This document shows positions 46,439 through 54,970 of a stretch of DNA of 64,000 nucleotides, piece by piece. Under the pieces are notes generated by a model. The model ran no database searches. It was not told where the DNA came from and worked only from the letters and a program-made list of their open reading frames with translations. The first letter of the stretch is position 1; every line of letters begins with the position of its first letter. This stretch comes from Hufsiella ginkgonis (GTDB lineage: Bacteria > Bacteroidota > Bacteroidia > Sphingobacteriales > Sphingobacteriaceae). The DNA lies in assembly GCF_009834915.1 (NCBI RefSeq), contig NZ_WVHS01000003.1:715988-779987 (forward strand). The letters are read 5' to 3'. The position numbers were made by a program, and so were the translations under genes.

Positions 46439-47449
46439 TTACACCTGTCTCATCGCTTCCGCCATTAGCTGGTATGACCGCATCCGCGCTGCGTGGTCAT
46501 AAATATGCGAAGTGATCATCAATTCGTCTGCCTGCGTTTGACCTATAAAATCGCGGAGATCCTGGGTAACGGTTTGTGGCCCGCCGATGAACGAATATTT
46601 AAGCATTTGTTCTACGGTGGCCTGCTCGTAGGTACTCCATATCCCTTCCATGCTTTTTACCGGTGGTGGCAATAGCTGGCGTTTGCCCGTAACTACACCG
46701 ATAAAAAGTTGTTTTACCGAGGTTGCCAGGTATTGGGCTTCCGTATCGGTATCTGCCGCTACGGCATTCACACAGGCCAATACGTAAGGCGACTTCAGCA
46801 CTGCCGAAGGGCGGAAATGCTCGCGGTATAGTTTAATGGCTTCCAGGAAATATGTCGGCGCAAAGTGGCTGGCGAAGGCGTAGGGCAAGCCCTTGGCTGC
46901 GGCCAGCCGTGCGCTGTCTGTACTCGATCCGAGGATCCATATCGGGATGTTCAACCCTTCGCCAGGATTAGCGCGGACTTCACCGTCCCAGTTATCGGCC
47001 GAGAACAGCGTTTGCAGGCGCTCCACATCCCTGGGGAAATTATTGGCGGCATTCATGTTATTTCCCCGTATGGCGTAGGCGGTAGTTTGGTCGGTGCCCG
47101 GAGCCCGGCCTAGGCCCAGGTCTATCCTGCCGGGATAGAGTGTTGCCAGTGTGCCAAACTGTTCGGCTACGATTAAAGGGGAGTGGTTGGGGAGCATCAC
47201 GCCGCCGGAGCCGACCCGGATAGTACTGGTTCCACCGGCAATATACCCGATCAATACTGGCGGGGCGGAACTGGCTACGCTCGGCATGTTATGATGCTCG
47301 GCAAACCAATAGCGGGTATAGCCGAGTTGTTCGGCGTGCCGGGCCAGCGCCAGGCTGTTGCTGAAGGTATCGGCCGCCGTTTTGCCTTGCACTACGGTAG
47401 CCAGGTCGAGTACCGAATATTTAATGCCTGTTAACTGTTTTGAAGTCAT
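46439..47449 (-). CDS. LLM-class flavin-dependent oxidoreductase
   Basis: 336 residues of the luciferase-like monooxygenase family. Typical motifs: YSVLDLATVVQG at the start, RYWFAEHHNMP, GSGGVMLPNHSPL and GRIDLGLGRAPGTD. It uses reduced FMN; the substrate is unknown. Its upstream region (47450-48210) holds degenerate coding remnants. Confidence 0.92.
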   Translation of the reverse strand: MTSKQLTGIKYSVLDLATVVQGKTAADTFSNSLALARHAEQLGYTRYWFAEHHNMPSVASSAPPVLIGYIAGGTSTIRVGSGGVMLPNHSPLIVAEQFGTLATLYPGRIDLGLGRAPGTDQTTAYAIRGNNMNAANNFPRDVERLQTLFSADNWDGEVRANPGEGLNIPIWILGSSTDSARLAAAKGLPYAFASHFAPTYFLEAIKLYREHFRPSAVLKSPYVLACVNAVAADTDTEAQYLATSVKQLFIGVVTGKRQLLPPPVKSMEGIWSTYEQATVEQMLKYSFIGGPQTVTQDLRDFIGQTQADELMITSHIYDHAARMRSYQLMAEAMRQV

Positions 47450-47464
47450 GTTGCTTTCGGATTA

Positions 47465-47830
47465 TTGCATTACCAGTTCATCCATGGCGGTCCTGGTAAA
47501 CCCTTTCAAATTCATTGGTCCGCCAGCCGGAACGATGACCGTCCATAATGCCCTGTCATAGTTGCGAGCCATGCTGCCACCCGGCGCTGTGCACACCATC
47601 GATCACACGCCGCCACCGGCCAAAAGCCTGCGCTCCATAAAAATGCGGGACACTACGTCGTTAGACGAGGAGGCGCGGCCGATCACCCTGCCACTGAAGG
47701 ATCAGGCCTGCATCGCCCCGGGGCGCCTTCGCTGTAGTAAGCCGCTATATGTGCAGCCTTGTTGTGGTGGAAAGCGCCATGAAGATCTCTGCCCGGTCCA
47801 TGGCGCAAAGATATACCGGGTTTTCACGAT
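47465..47830 (-). pseudogene. Decayed Old Yellow Enzyme (NADH:flavin oxidoreductase) fragment
   Basis: On the minus strand, broken frames recall the N-terminal third of OYE-family enzymes in the expected order: EIFMALSTTTR (like FMAPLTR), AAYYSEGA, GLILQ, then RRVIDGVHSAG with a QL that runs into a stop where QLW is expected, then ALWTVIVPAGG. At least two frameshifts, internal deletions and several stops interrupt it, and the C-terminal two-thirds is absent. Recognition is by eye and uncertain in detail. Confidence 0.5.
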
Positions 47831-47931
47831 ATGCCAGTAAAGTAAATTAGATGACTTTGGGGTGATTTAAGCCGCGCAGTCCGGTAATAGGTTACCGGGA
47901 GCTCAATTCGTTTTTTACTGTATCACGAAGA

Positions 47932-48170
47932 CTACGGATTGTCACTTTGTTCAAGCTGCTGATGGTCCTGTTGTTTGATCCTGTAAGTTTTATACCGGTA
48001 GAGCAGTGAAGTTTCCCGGAAATTAAGCTGGAAACACGGGATGCTTCGTGTCTGTTCCCCGGGAAAGTTCCGCCATCTCCTTATCCATGAAAGTGAAACC
48101 CTTCTGCATGTCGAATACCTCATCCGCATCGGCATAAAAAAAGCGAAGGAAGTCAATTGATAGTATTAAG
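47932..48170 (-). pseudogene. Decayed Rpn/PD-(D/E)XK-type transposase fragment
   Basis: One minus-strand frame gives IDFLRFFYADADEVFDMQKG then FTFMDKEMAEL, the usual N-terminus of Rpn/DUF4351-type proteins. A shift of frame continues into YRYKTYRIKQQDHQQLEQSD and NP, like the family's later (YKxxDxxELExSxNPFA) block, followed by a stop. The conserved nuclease core between them is missing, so this is an internally deleted, frameshifted remnant. It lies just downstream of the K+ channel gene. Confidence 0.55.
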
Positions 48171-48210
48171 CGTTTAATATTATGTGTAATTATTTTCCTG
48201 GGAATAGGCA

Positions 48211-49029
48211 TTATCCCGCTCTCAACTCTTTTCCGCAATTCGAACAGAACCGCGCGCCGCGCGGGTAAACCGGCGTTTGGCATGCCGGGCACTTCTCCTT
48301 CGCCTCATCAGTGGCACGTGCCAGCTCCACGGATACAATGCCTGTCGGCACGGCGATGATCCCGTAACCGATCACCATTAAGATGCTTGCAAGGATTCTT
48401 CCGAGTGGCGTTTGCGGAGAGACGTCGCCATAACCCACGGTAGTGATCGTTACGATCGCCCAGTAAATAGACATCGGGATGCTGGTGAAGCCACTTTCAT
48501 CGCCCTCGATAATGTACATCAGCGCGCCAATGATAGTTACTAACGTGATCACCGTAGTGAGGAAGACGATGATCTTATACCTTGAGGCTTTCAGTGCGCT
48601 CTTGAGGATATTTCCCTCGTTAGAGAACCGTGTGAGCTTCAATATCCGGAACACACGGAGCAACCTGAACGCGCGGATCACCACCAGGTATTGTGCGCCC
48701 GCGAAGAGAATACTGAGGTAGGCGGGAATAAAGGCCAGCAGGTCGATCAACCCGTAGAAGCTGAATACGTACCGCCAGGGCCGGTGGCTGCTGTACACGC
48801 GCAAGCCATACTCAAGGGTAAAAGCGGTGGTAAAAATCCACTCAGCCACGCGAATGTAAGGAAGGTAACCGGCCCGGAAGCTGGCCACACTTTCGAGTAC
48901 GACCGAAAGAATGCTGAGGATAATAAGCCATAGCAGTACCAGGTCGAATAATCGTCCTGCCCGGGTATCCGAACGGAATACGATCACATAGATCCGGGTA
49001 CGTAACCGGTGCCGGCTGGTTTTTTTCAT
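48211..49029 (-). CDS. Voltage-gated potassium channel with C-terminal zinc ribbon
   Basis: 272 residues, six transmembrane segments. The S4 sensor carries Arg119, Arg122, Arg125 and Arg128, and the selectivity filter TVGYGD lies at 197-202. After S6 a short linker leads to a zinc ribbon with Cys247, Cys250, Cys262 and Cys265 (CPACQ ... CSNCGK). The zinc ribbon replaces the usual regulatory domain and might sense metal or bind partners. The start overlaps a small upstream ORF by 4 bp. Confidence 0.92.
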   Translation of the reverse strand: MKKTSRHRLRTRIYVIVFRSDTRAGRLFDLVLLWLIILSILSVVLESVASFRAGYLPYIRVAEWIFTTAFTLEYGLRVYSSHRPWRYVFSFYGLIDLLAFIPAYLSILFAGAQYLVVIRAFRLLRVFRILKLTRFSNEGNILKSALKASRYKIIVFLTTVITLVTIIGALMYIIEGDESGFTSIPMSIYWAIVTITTVGYGDVSPQTPLGRILASILMVIGYGIIAVPTGIVSVELARATDEAKEKCPACQTPVYPRGARFCSNCGKELRAG

Positions 49030-49220
49030 GGAGTCGGGTGCGCCTGTTTGTTCAGTGGTTTATTCATTAACGTTACTTTCATAAAATACGATTTCAATTC
49101 CGGTTCCCTTGGCCACCGGAATTCCTCTTCACTTACCAGTTCAAGCCGGGCAAATTTAACAGATGAAGCGCCTTTGGGGAAGTATTCGTTTTTTCCGTTC
49201 CGGGTTATTGCCACGATCAT
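49026..49220 (-). CDS. Small hypothetical protein coupled to the K+ channel
   Basis: 64 residues, no domain recognised. The body (FARLELVSEEEFRWPREPEL, then KSYFMKVTLMNK) looks coding, and its stop overlaps the channel's ATG as ATGA, suggesting a two-gene transcript. An overlapping frame continues upstream to 49370 (GYSTANDQEEEQESRPAIWY and further) without a start codon, so the gene may be a frameshifted version of a longer ORF. Confidence 0.45.
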   Translation of the reverse strand: MIVAITRNGKNEYFPKGASSVKFARLELVSEEEFRWPREPELKSYFMKVTLMNKPLNKQAHPTP

Positions 49221-49383
49221 TCAGGTCGTCGTTTGTCAGCGTTAGCTCCCCGGGCTTCCCGGTATCGCCTTTGTTTACGTACCATATCGCGGGCCTGGAT
49301 TCCTGTTCTTCTTCCTGGTCGTTGGCCGTGCTATAACCCGGGTTATTGGCCGCAGAATTTCATCGCGGGGAAAAGATAGTGAA

Positions 49384-50748
49384 TTATTTGCTTTGCGCCT
49401 TTTGGTGCTGCAGATTCGGCAGGAAAGCGGTAATAATGCCGATCAGCGGCAGGAAAGCGCAGATCTTAAATACGTGATCGATGCTGGTCCGGTCGGCGAG
49501 CCATCCTAACACGGCAGAGCCTATGCCGCCCATGCCAAAGGCGAACCCGAAGAACAGCCCGGCTATCATACCCACCTTGCCTGGAACGAGGTCCGTGGCA
49601 TACACTAATATGGCCGAAAAGGCCGAAGCGATGACCACCCCGATAAGCACCGCCAGCACCACGGTCCATCCAAGGCTTGCATAAGGCAGTAGCATGGTAA
49701 AAGGCGCCGCACCGAGAATGGAGCCCCAGATGACGTATTTCCGGCCGAAGCGATCGCCCAGGGGGCCGCCGATAACGGTACCTGCCGCCACGGCCGCAAG
49801 AAAGGCGAAAAGATACAGCTGTGATTGCTGTACGGAAAGGTGAAACTTATCGATGAGGAAGAAGGTGAAATAGCTCGTCATGCCGGCCATATAGAAATAC
49901 TTCGAAAAGATGAGCACCAGCAGAATAGAAATTGCAGCCGCCACCTTCCGGGTGGAAAGCGCCTGGCCATTCAGCGGACCGGTCTTCGCCGAAGCTTTTT
50001 TCAAGTGCAAATGTCCGCCGTACCATTTACCTACCTGTACCAGGATCAGGATGCCGGCGATTGCAGCCAGGGCGAACCATGCGATAGAAAACTGCCCGAA
50101 GGGGACGATGATCAGCGCCGCCAGCAACGGCCCGATCGCGCTGCCTGCGTTGCCGCCCAGCTGGAAGATGGATTGCGCCAATCCCTTCTTTCCGCCGGAT
50201 GCGAGATGCGCCACCCGGGACGACTCAGGATGGAACACCGACGAGCCGGCACCGATCAGCGCAACGGCCAGCAAGATGAACGGGAAGCCGGAGGCCATGG
50301 AAAGTGCCAGCAAACCCAGCAAGGTGAACGTCATTCCCACCGCCAGCGAATATGGCTTCGGCTTAATGTCTGTATAAAAGCCGACAAATGGCTGCAATAA
50401 CGAAGCCGTAAGCTGGAACGTGAAAGTGATCATGCCGATCTGCGTGAACGAAAAATGATAGTTGCGCTTTAGCAGCGGGTAGATGGCCGGGATTACCGAC
50501 TGCATCATGTCATTTAGTAAATGAGTAAAACTGATCGTAAATAAAATGGCATAAACGGTGCTTTGGGCAGCGTTTTTCGCATCAGGACCAATAGTAGTAG
50601 CTGGAGTTTTCAATGCGCGGATATGTATGGACCGGACGACAGGCTTGTTGAGAAACAATCCCTGACCCCTAAATAATGGCGTAACCGCCGATGCCTTCAA
50701 AGGTAGCGTATTTGGTGGTTGCCCGCCAGAAAAAGTGTTCAAGATCAT
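49384..50748 (-). CDS. MFS exporter, fosmidomycin-resistance (Fsr)-like
   Basis: 454 residues, 12 predicted transmembrane helices. The first helix region FTISFTHLLNDMMQSVIPAIYPLLK and the loop VGFYTDIKPKPYSLAVGM are typical for Fsr proteins. The first about 55 residues are an atypical basic extension; a later start is possible, but no ATG is well placed. Proton-driven drug efflux is the family role. Confidence 0.88.
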   Translation of the reverse strand: MILNTFSGGQPPNTLPLKASAVTPLFRGQGLFLNKPVVRSIHIRALKTPATTIGPDAKNAAQSTVYAILFTISFTHLLNDMMQSVIPAIYPLLKRNYHFSFTQIGMITFTFQLTASLLQPFVGFYTDIKPKPYSLAVGMTFTLLGLLALSMASGFPFILLAVALIGAGSSVFHPESSRVAHLASGGKKGLAQSIFQLGGNAGSAIGPLLAALIIVPFGQFSIAWFALAAIAGILILVQVGKWYGGHLHLKKASAKTGPLNGQALSTRKVAAAISILLVLIFSKYFYMAGMTSYFTFFLIDKFHLSVQQSQLYLFAFLAAVAAGTVIGGPLGDRFGRKYVIWGSILGAAPFTMLLPYASLGWTVVLAVLIGVVIASAFSAILVYATDLVPGKVGMIAGLFFGFAFGMGGIGSAVLGWLADRTSIDHVFKICAFLPLIGIITAFLPNLQHQKAQSK

Positions 50749-50792
50749 ATTTATTGCGGCGCTGCGTCACGTTACGGCCGGCAAAGCACCGG

Positions 50793-50800
50793 TATTTTTG
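50793..50800 (+). promoter_or_regulatory. Bacteroidota -7 box upstream of YceI gene
   Basis: TATTTTTG matches TAnnTTTG exactly, 34 bp before the start codon at 50835; the -33 element is weak. Confidence 0.45.
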
Positions 50801-50834
50801 AATCGTAAATTATTCACAACTAAAACTTTACGAT

Positions 50835-51470
50835 ATGAATACGCTTCACTACCGCCCTGTAAACCCGGTTAAACGCGCTGCATGGCTGCTTATCGCTCTT
50901 ATGGCAGGACTCATTGCTTCTACACAACAGGCCGCTGCGCAAACCGCTTATGTGGCTGCAGGCGGCTCGCAGATCACGGTATCGGGCACGTCGACACTGC
51001 ACGACTGGAGCATGCAGGCGACCAGCTTTGATGTGCAGGGTAATTTCCTCCTGAAGAACGGGCAGGTTGCCGATTTGAATTCCCTGGCATTCACCCTCCC
51101 GGTGTCCAATCTTAAAAGTAAGGAAAGCTCGATGGACTCCCGCGCTTACAAAGCGCTAAACGAAAAGGAATTCCCCAAAATGACCTTCAAGTTGAAAGAC
51201 GCCACCGTATCCGCCCAGCTGCATTCGATTAAAGCCACCGGCACCTTAACAATTGCGGGTGTAAGTAAAGAAGTAATACTGGAGGCTTCGTACACGGTGA
51301 ACGGCGATGAAACCATTACCTGCAAGCTTACCGAGCCCATAAAAATGAGCGACTATGGTGTAAAAGCGCCTACCATGATGATGGGCACCATCAAAACCGG
51401 CGATGCCTTAACCATCGACATCGTGCTCAAGCTTAAAAAATCGACCTCTATCGCACAATCCAATCAATAG
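50835..51470 (+). CDS. YceI-family periplasmic protein
   Basis: 211 residues. A signal peptide ends near Ala-Ala-Ala-Gln (residue 35), followed by the YceI lipocalin-like barrel: ITVSGTSTLHDWSM, KSKESSMDSRAYKALNEKEF and MKMSDYGVKAP-like ending (KMSDYGVKAPTMMMG). YceI proteins bind isoprenoid or other lipids in the periplasm. It is followed by an outer-membrane barrel and a second YceI-like gene. Confidence 0.92.
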   Translation: MNTLHYRPVNPVKRAAWLLIALMAGLIASTQQAAAQTAYVAAGGSQITVSGTSTLHDWSMQATSFDVQGNFLLKNGQVADLNSLAFTLPVSNLKSKESSMDSRAYKALNEKEFPKMTFKLKDATVSAQLHSIKATGTLTIAGVSKEVILEASYTVNGDETITCKLTEPIKMSDYGVKAPTMMMGTIKTGDALTIDIVLKLKKSTSIAQSNQ

Positions 51471-51487
51471 TTTAATCAATCGATATC

Positions 51488-52819
51488 ATGAAAACTCTAC
51501 GTCCAGCCCTGCGGGCATCAATATTCCTGCTGGCCTGTTTTGCCGCCGGTAACGTGTACGCACAAACCACAGTGGCCAACCTTCGTCCTTATGACCAGTC
51601 AGGTATTAATGTGTTCGAAGCCCCTAAAGAAAACGATGCCAGGTTCACCGGCCTCAAAGTAGCCTTCGGAGCAGGATTTACGCAATCGTTCCAGGGACTG
51701 AAACACGAAAACGTTTCAGGCGGCCTGTACAAGATCTCCCCGGGATTTAACACTGCCAATGCCAACCTGTTTATGGATGTGCAGCTGGCCGACGGCATCC
51801 GGTTAAACCTTACCAGCTACCTGTCTTCCCGTCACCACAACGAAACCTGGGTGAAAGGCGGCTATATCCAGTTCGACAAGCTTCCGTTTAACGGGCAGTT
51901 TTGGGAAGACCTGATGAAGGTGGTGACCCTGAAAGTAGGCCATATGGAAATCAACTACGGCGACCAGCACTTCCGCAGGTCAGACGGCGGCCAGACCATC
52001 TACAACCCGTTTATCGAGAATTATGTGCTCGACGGTTATACCACCGAGATCGGCGGAGAGGTACTGCTGCGCAAGAATGCGGCGTTCGGGATGATCGGAA
52101 TATCCAACGGGATGATCAAAGGCAATATCGACAGCCTGGTGGCCACTCCGCAGGATGATAATATCCATAAATCACCTGCCATTTACTTCAAAGGCGGTTT
52201 TGACAAGCAGGTAAACGAGGTGGTGCGGGTACGCCTGGCCGCCTCTTACTACACCAACAAAAGTTCCGGCGGGCAGACCCTCTACGGCGGCGACCGCACC
52301 GGCTCCAACTACTTTATGGTGATGGAAAAGACAGGCAGTACTTACACCACCAATGCATTCTCCGGCAGGCTGAACCCTGGCTTCAGTAAAAAAGTAGACG
52401 CCTTCCAGTTAAATGGCTTTTTAAAAGCCCGTGGCCTCGAGCTCTTCGGTACTTTCGAAGCCGCCCAGGGCAGGACAAAAACAGAGGTGGACGATCGCAA
52501 AGCAACACAATACGCCATTGATGCCGTGTATCGCTTCTGCAAAGACGAGCGGTTGTTTGTAGGCGTCCGTTACAATGCCGTAACTGCGCGGTTAGCAAAC
52601 GTACCCGCGGTAACTACTGCGCCAGCCAGCCCGGCAATCGTGTACACGCAGGACATGAAAGTGAACCGTGTGGAGCTCGGCGCAGGCTGGTTCTTAACCA
52701 GGAACATCCTGCTTAAAGGGGAATACGTGGACCAGCAATACAAAGACCTTCCTGCAACCGACTACCGCAACGGCGGGGCGTTCAAGGGCTATGTGGTGCA
52801 GGCAGTGGTTGGATTTTAA
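51488..52819 (+). CDS. Outer-membrane beta-barrel protein, hypothetical
   Basis: 443 residues. Signal peptide (to about Tyr-Ala-Gln, residue 26), then alternating strands (FGAGFTQSFQGL, LKVGHMEINYGDQHF, KGEYVDQQY) and a terminal Phe (VQAVVGF), as in outer-membrane barrels. No channel family can be named. The 17-bp gap to the YceI gene suggests a joint operon. Confidence 0.75.
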   Translation: MKTLRPALRASIFLLACFAAGNVYAQTTVANLRPYDQSGINVFEAPKENDARFTGLKVAFGAGFTQSFQGLKHENVSGGLYKISPGFNTANANLFMDVQLADGIRLNLTSYLSSRHHNETWVKGGYIQFDKLPFNGQFWEDLMKVVTLKVGHMEINYGDQHFRRSDGGQTIYNPFIENYVLDGYTTEIGGEVLLRKNAAFGMIGISNGMIKGNIDSLVATPQDDNIHKSPAIYFKGGFDKQVNEVVRVRLAASYYTNKSSGGQTLYGGDRTGSNYFMVMEKTGSTYTTNAFSGRLNPGFSKKVDAFQLNGFLKARGLELFGTFEAAQGRTKTEVDDRKATQYAIDAVYRFCKDERLFVGVRYNAVTARLANVPAVTTAPASPAIVYTQDMKVNRVELGAGWFLTRNILLKGEYVDQQYKDLPATDYRNGGAFKGYVVQAVVGF

Positions 52820-52887
52820 CCGAAACGCGTGTTTGGAGCCGGTCGATGATAGTCGGCCGGCTTCCTGCTACGCTATTAATCAAAGTT

Positions 52888-53490
52888 ATGCACCTGCTAA
52901 GCCACCTTGCTGTTTGCCTGCTGATTTTCTTGCCGGTGTGCAAAGCCCGGTTGCCTGTTAACACCAGCATAAAATGGGTAGTGACCGAAGGCTGTTTCCT
53001 GAAAGTTGGCGGAAGTACCAACATCAATAAGTTCACTTGCGAGATCGTTGGAAATTACCAATCAGATACCCTAATACTATATAAAAACAACAATACAGGC
53101 CCGCTAAAACTTTCCGGGAAAATCAGCCTCGATGTGCAGGCGTTTAACTGCCATAACCCCATGATGTCTGCGGATCTGCGTAAAACGCTCAAAGCGAACG
53201 AATATCCTCAGCTGGTTATCCGGTTTGTCAGCCTTGAAAGATACCCCAGGTTCGACCAGCCCGAGGAGTTAAGGGGAACGGTGGCCATTGAGCTTGCCGG
53301 AACCACCAGGCTGCTGGATATCGACTATAAATTTAATCCCGGCGGCACCGGCATATTAAACCTTACCGGGTCCAGGCAGGTGAACTTTTCAGACTTCGGC
53401 CTGGTGCCTCCCCGCAAAATGGGCGGTATGATCAAGACCAACGAAGCATTATTTGTTCAATTCAATCTCGCCATAAAAGTAGCCCGTTAA
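52888..53490 (+). CDS. YceI-like periplasmic protein, second copy
   Basis: 200 residues from the ATG at 52888, which puts a clear signal segment (MHLLSHLAVCLLIFLPVCKA) at the N-terminus; an ATG at 52846 would add 14 residues ahead of it. The later blocks (GGSTNINKFTCEIVGNY, MMSADLRKTLKANEYPQ, VNFSDFGLVPPRKMGG) follow the YceI layout but are divergent from the first copy. Confidence 0.82.
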   Translation: MHLLSHLAVCLLIFLPVCKARLPVNTSIKWVVTEGCFLKVGGSTNINKFTCEIVGNYQSDTLILYKNNNTGPLKLSGKISLDVQAFNCHNPMMSADLRKTLKANEYPQLVIRFVSLERYPRFDQPEELRGTVAIELAGTTRLLDIDYKFNPGGTGILNLTGSRQVNFSDFGLVPPRKMGGMIKTNEALFVQFNLAIKVAR

Positions 53491-53515
53491 ATCATTATTT
53501 ATTTCCTGTTCCCTT

Positions 53516-53923
53516 ATGAAAAAAGTCGTCTTTCCCGGATCCATCGCAGGCGTCATCCTGTTCGTAATAAGCTACGGCGGGCTTTATCTTGGCGTCAGGC
53601 TCTTTCCGTACCTGTTCGTGGAGTACAATAACCCGCTGTTTAATTCGGATGGGAGCAGGGATATGCTTTTCTATTCGCACGCCTTTCTCATCAGCATGGC
53701 GCTTTCCTGGTTTTGGGAACGGTTTAAAACGCTGTTTCACGGCTCGTTCATTACGCGTGGCGTGGAATTCGGGCTGGTGTATTCGCTGGTGGCGCTGCTG
53801 CCGGTGATGTGGATTACCTTCAGCGCGTTGGATATCACCGTGGTGATGGTGGCCGGCTGGTTTGTGTACGGGCTCGTGCAGGCGGTGATAGCAGGGCTGG
53901 TATTCGCCAGGATCAACCCGTGA
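53516..53923 (+). CDS. Hypothetical four-helix membrane protein
   Basis: 135 residues, four predicted transmembrane helices (about 8-28, 52-70, 90-108 and 112-132). No family recognised. It may be part of the same transcript as the preceding YceI-like gene (25-bp gap). Confidence 0.75.
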   Translation: MKKVVFPGSIAGVILFVISYGGLYLGVRLFPYLFVEYNNPLFNSDGSRDMLFYSHAFLISMALSWFWERFKTLFHGSFITRGVEFGLVYSLVALLPVMWITFSALDITVVMVAGWFVYGLVQAVIAGLVFARINP

Positions 53924-53997
53924 TCTTTATTTCACGAACTATGCCTATGAAAAACGTACCTGGTTCACCTGCAAATGATGCGAATCAACCGCAATGA

Positions 53998-54009
53998 TGA
54001 CCACCGTCA
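53998..54009. promoter_or_regulatory. FNR-like palindrome TGAC-N4-GTCA upstream of usp
   Basis: TGACCACCGTCA, centre about 57 bp before the first universal stress protein gene. The same half-site layout occurs at 58879-58890 at almost the same distance from the next low-oxygen gene. Confidence 0.45.
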
Positions 54010-54060
54010 CCAATTTATCTTCCTGTACTATCGAAATTTATAACAATAAACAACAAGATC

Positions 54061-54960
54061 ATGAAAACGATACTGGTGCTCACAGACTTCTCGGAGAGAG
54101 CGGAACATGCCGCCGCTTATGCCTGGCAACTGGCTGCCCGTGCAGGGGCAAAGCTGGTCTTTTATCACTCTTTTTATGTACCCCATACGCTATCGGCAGA
54201 CTCAGGCCTGTACCCGGTATACTACGACGAGATCACGCAGTTTAAAAACGAAAGCCTGGATAAGTTAAACGCCCTTGCCGCAAACCTGGCCTGGCAGTAT
54301 CACCCGGTAGCCGATAATTCGCGCCCGGAGTACGAATGCCGTAACGGCATGGGCAGCCTGGATACGGTACTGCCCGGGCTGCTGCAGTCGTACCGGCCAT
54401 GGCTGATCGTAATGGGCAACAAACGGGCCGATGACCATTTAACGCACCTGGTAATGGGCAGCGACAGCAACGAGGTGATTGGCAATGCAGACTGCCCGGT
54501 AATGCTGGTTCCCGAATGCGCCGATTTCCACGAGCTTAAACGGATCGAGTTCGCGTTAGCCGCTTTTTGCCCGCAGGAGATAAAAGGACTCGCTTTTACA
54601 GCCGGTATCGCAAAGCTGTTCGATGCCGGGATAGTGATCACACATGTATCGCCGGAAGCAAATGAAGGCGAAGACGTACATGATTTTGTAGAAGAAATGG
54701 CTTCGTTAGTCCGCGACATCAGTTATGAGAACGTGTCTTTTAACGACATCCGCGAGGATAATATTCCGCGAGCACTGGCCGGGCATGCACAGGTTGCACA
54801 GCTGGAGATGATCGCCGTTGTCCATAAACGGTATCCCTTCCTCAGGAAGATCTTTCACAAAAGCGTTACCAAAGAATTAATGAAGCATCATACGGTGCCC
54901 TTGCTGGTGTTCCCGGCGAAATTTGTGGAAGAAGAATGGGTTTATGCACCGGTATTTTAA
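54061..54960 (+). CDS. Universal stress protein (tandem UspA domains)
   Basis: 299 residues made of two UspA-like halves. The first half begins KTILVLTDFSERAEHAAAYA; the ATP-binding loop-type motif is WLIVMGNKRADDHLTHLVMGS. The second half is more divergent. Usp proteins bind ATP and support survival under stress; in bacteria with FixK- or FNR-type regulons they are commonly induced by low oxygen. Forms a pair with the next gene. Confidence 0.9.
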   Translation: MKTILVLTDFSERAEHAAAYAWQLAARAGAKLVFYHSFYVPHTLSADSGLYPVYYDEITQFKNESLDKLNALAANLAWQYHPVADNSRPEYECRNGMGSLDTVLPGLLQSYRPWLIVMGNKRADDHLTHLVMGSDSNEVIGNADCPVMLVPECADFHELKRIEFALAAFCPQEIKGLAFTAGIAKLFDAGIVITHVSPEANEGEDVHDFVEEMASLVRDISYENVSFNDIREDNIPRALAGHAQVAQLEMIAVVHKRYPFLRKIFHKSVTKELMKHHTVPLLVFPAKFVEEEWVYAPVF

Positions 54961-54970
54961 AACAAACGGC

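Noticed and set aside
47562-47840. 92-codon plus-strand ORF
   Set aside because: Its composition is not protein-like and it runs antisense through the Old Yellow Enzyme-like remnant.
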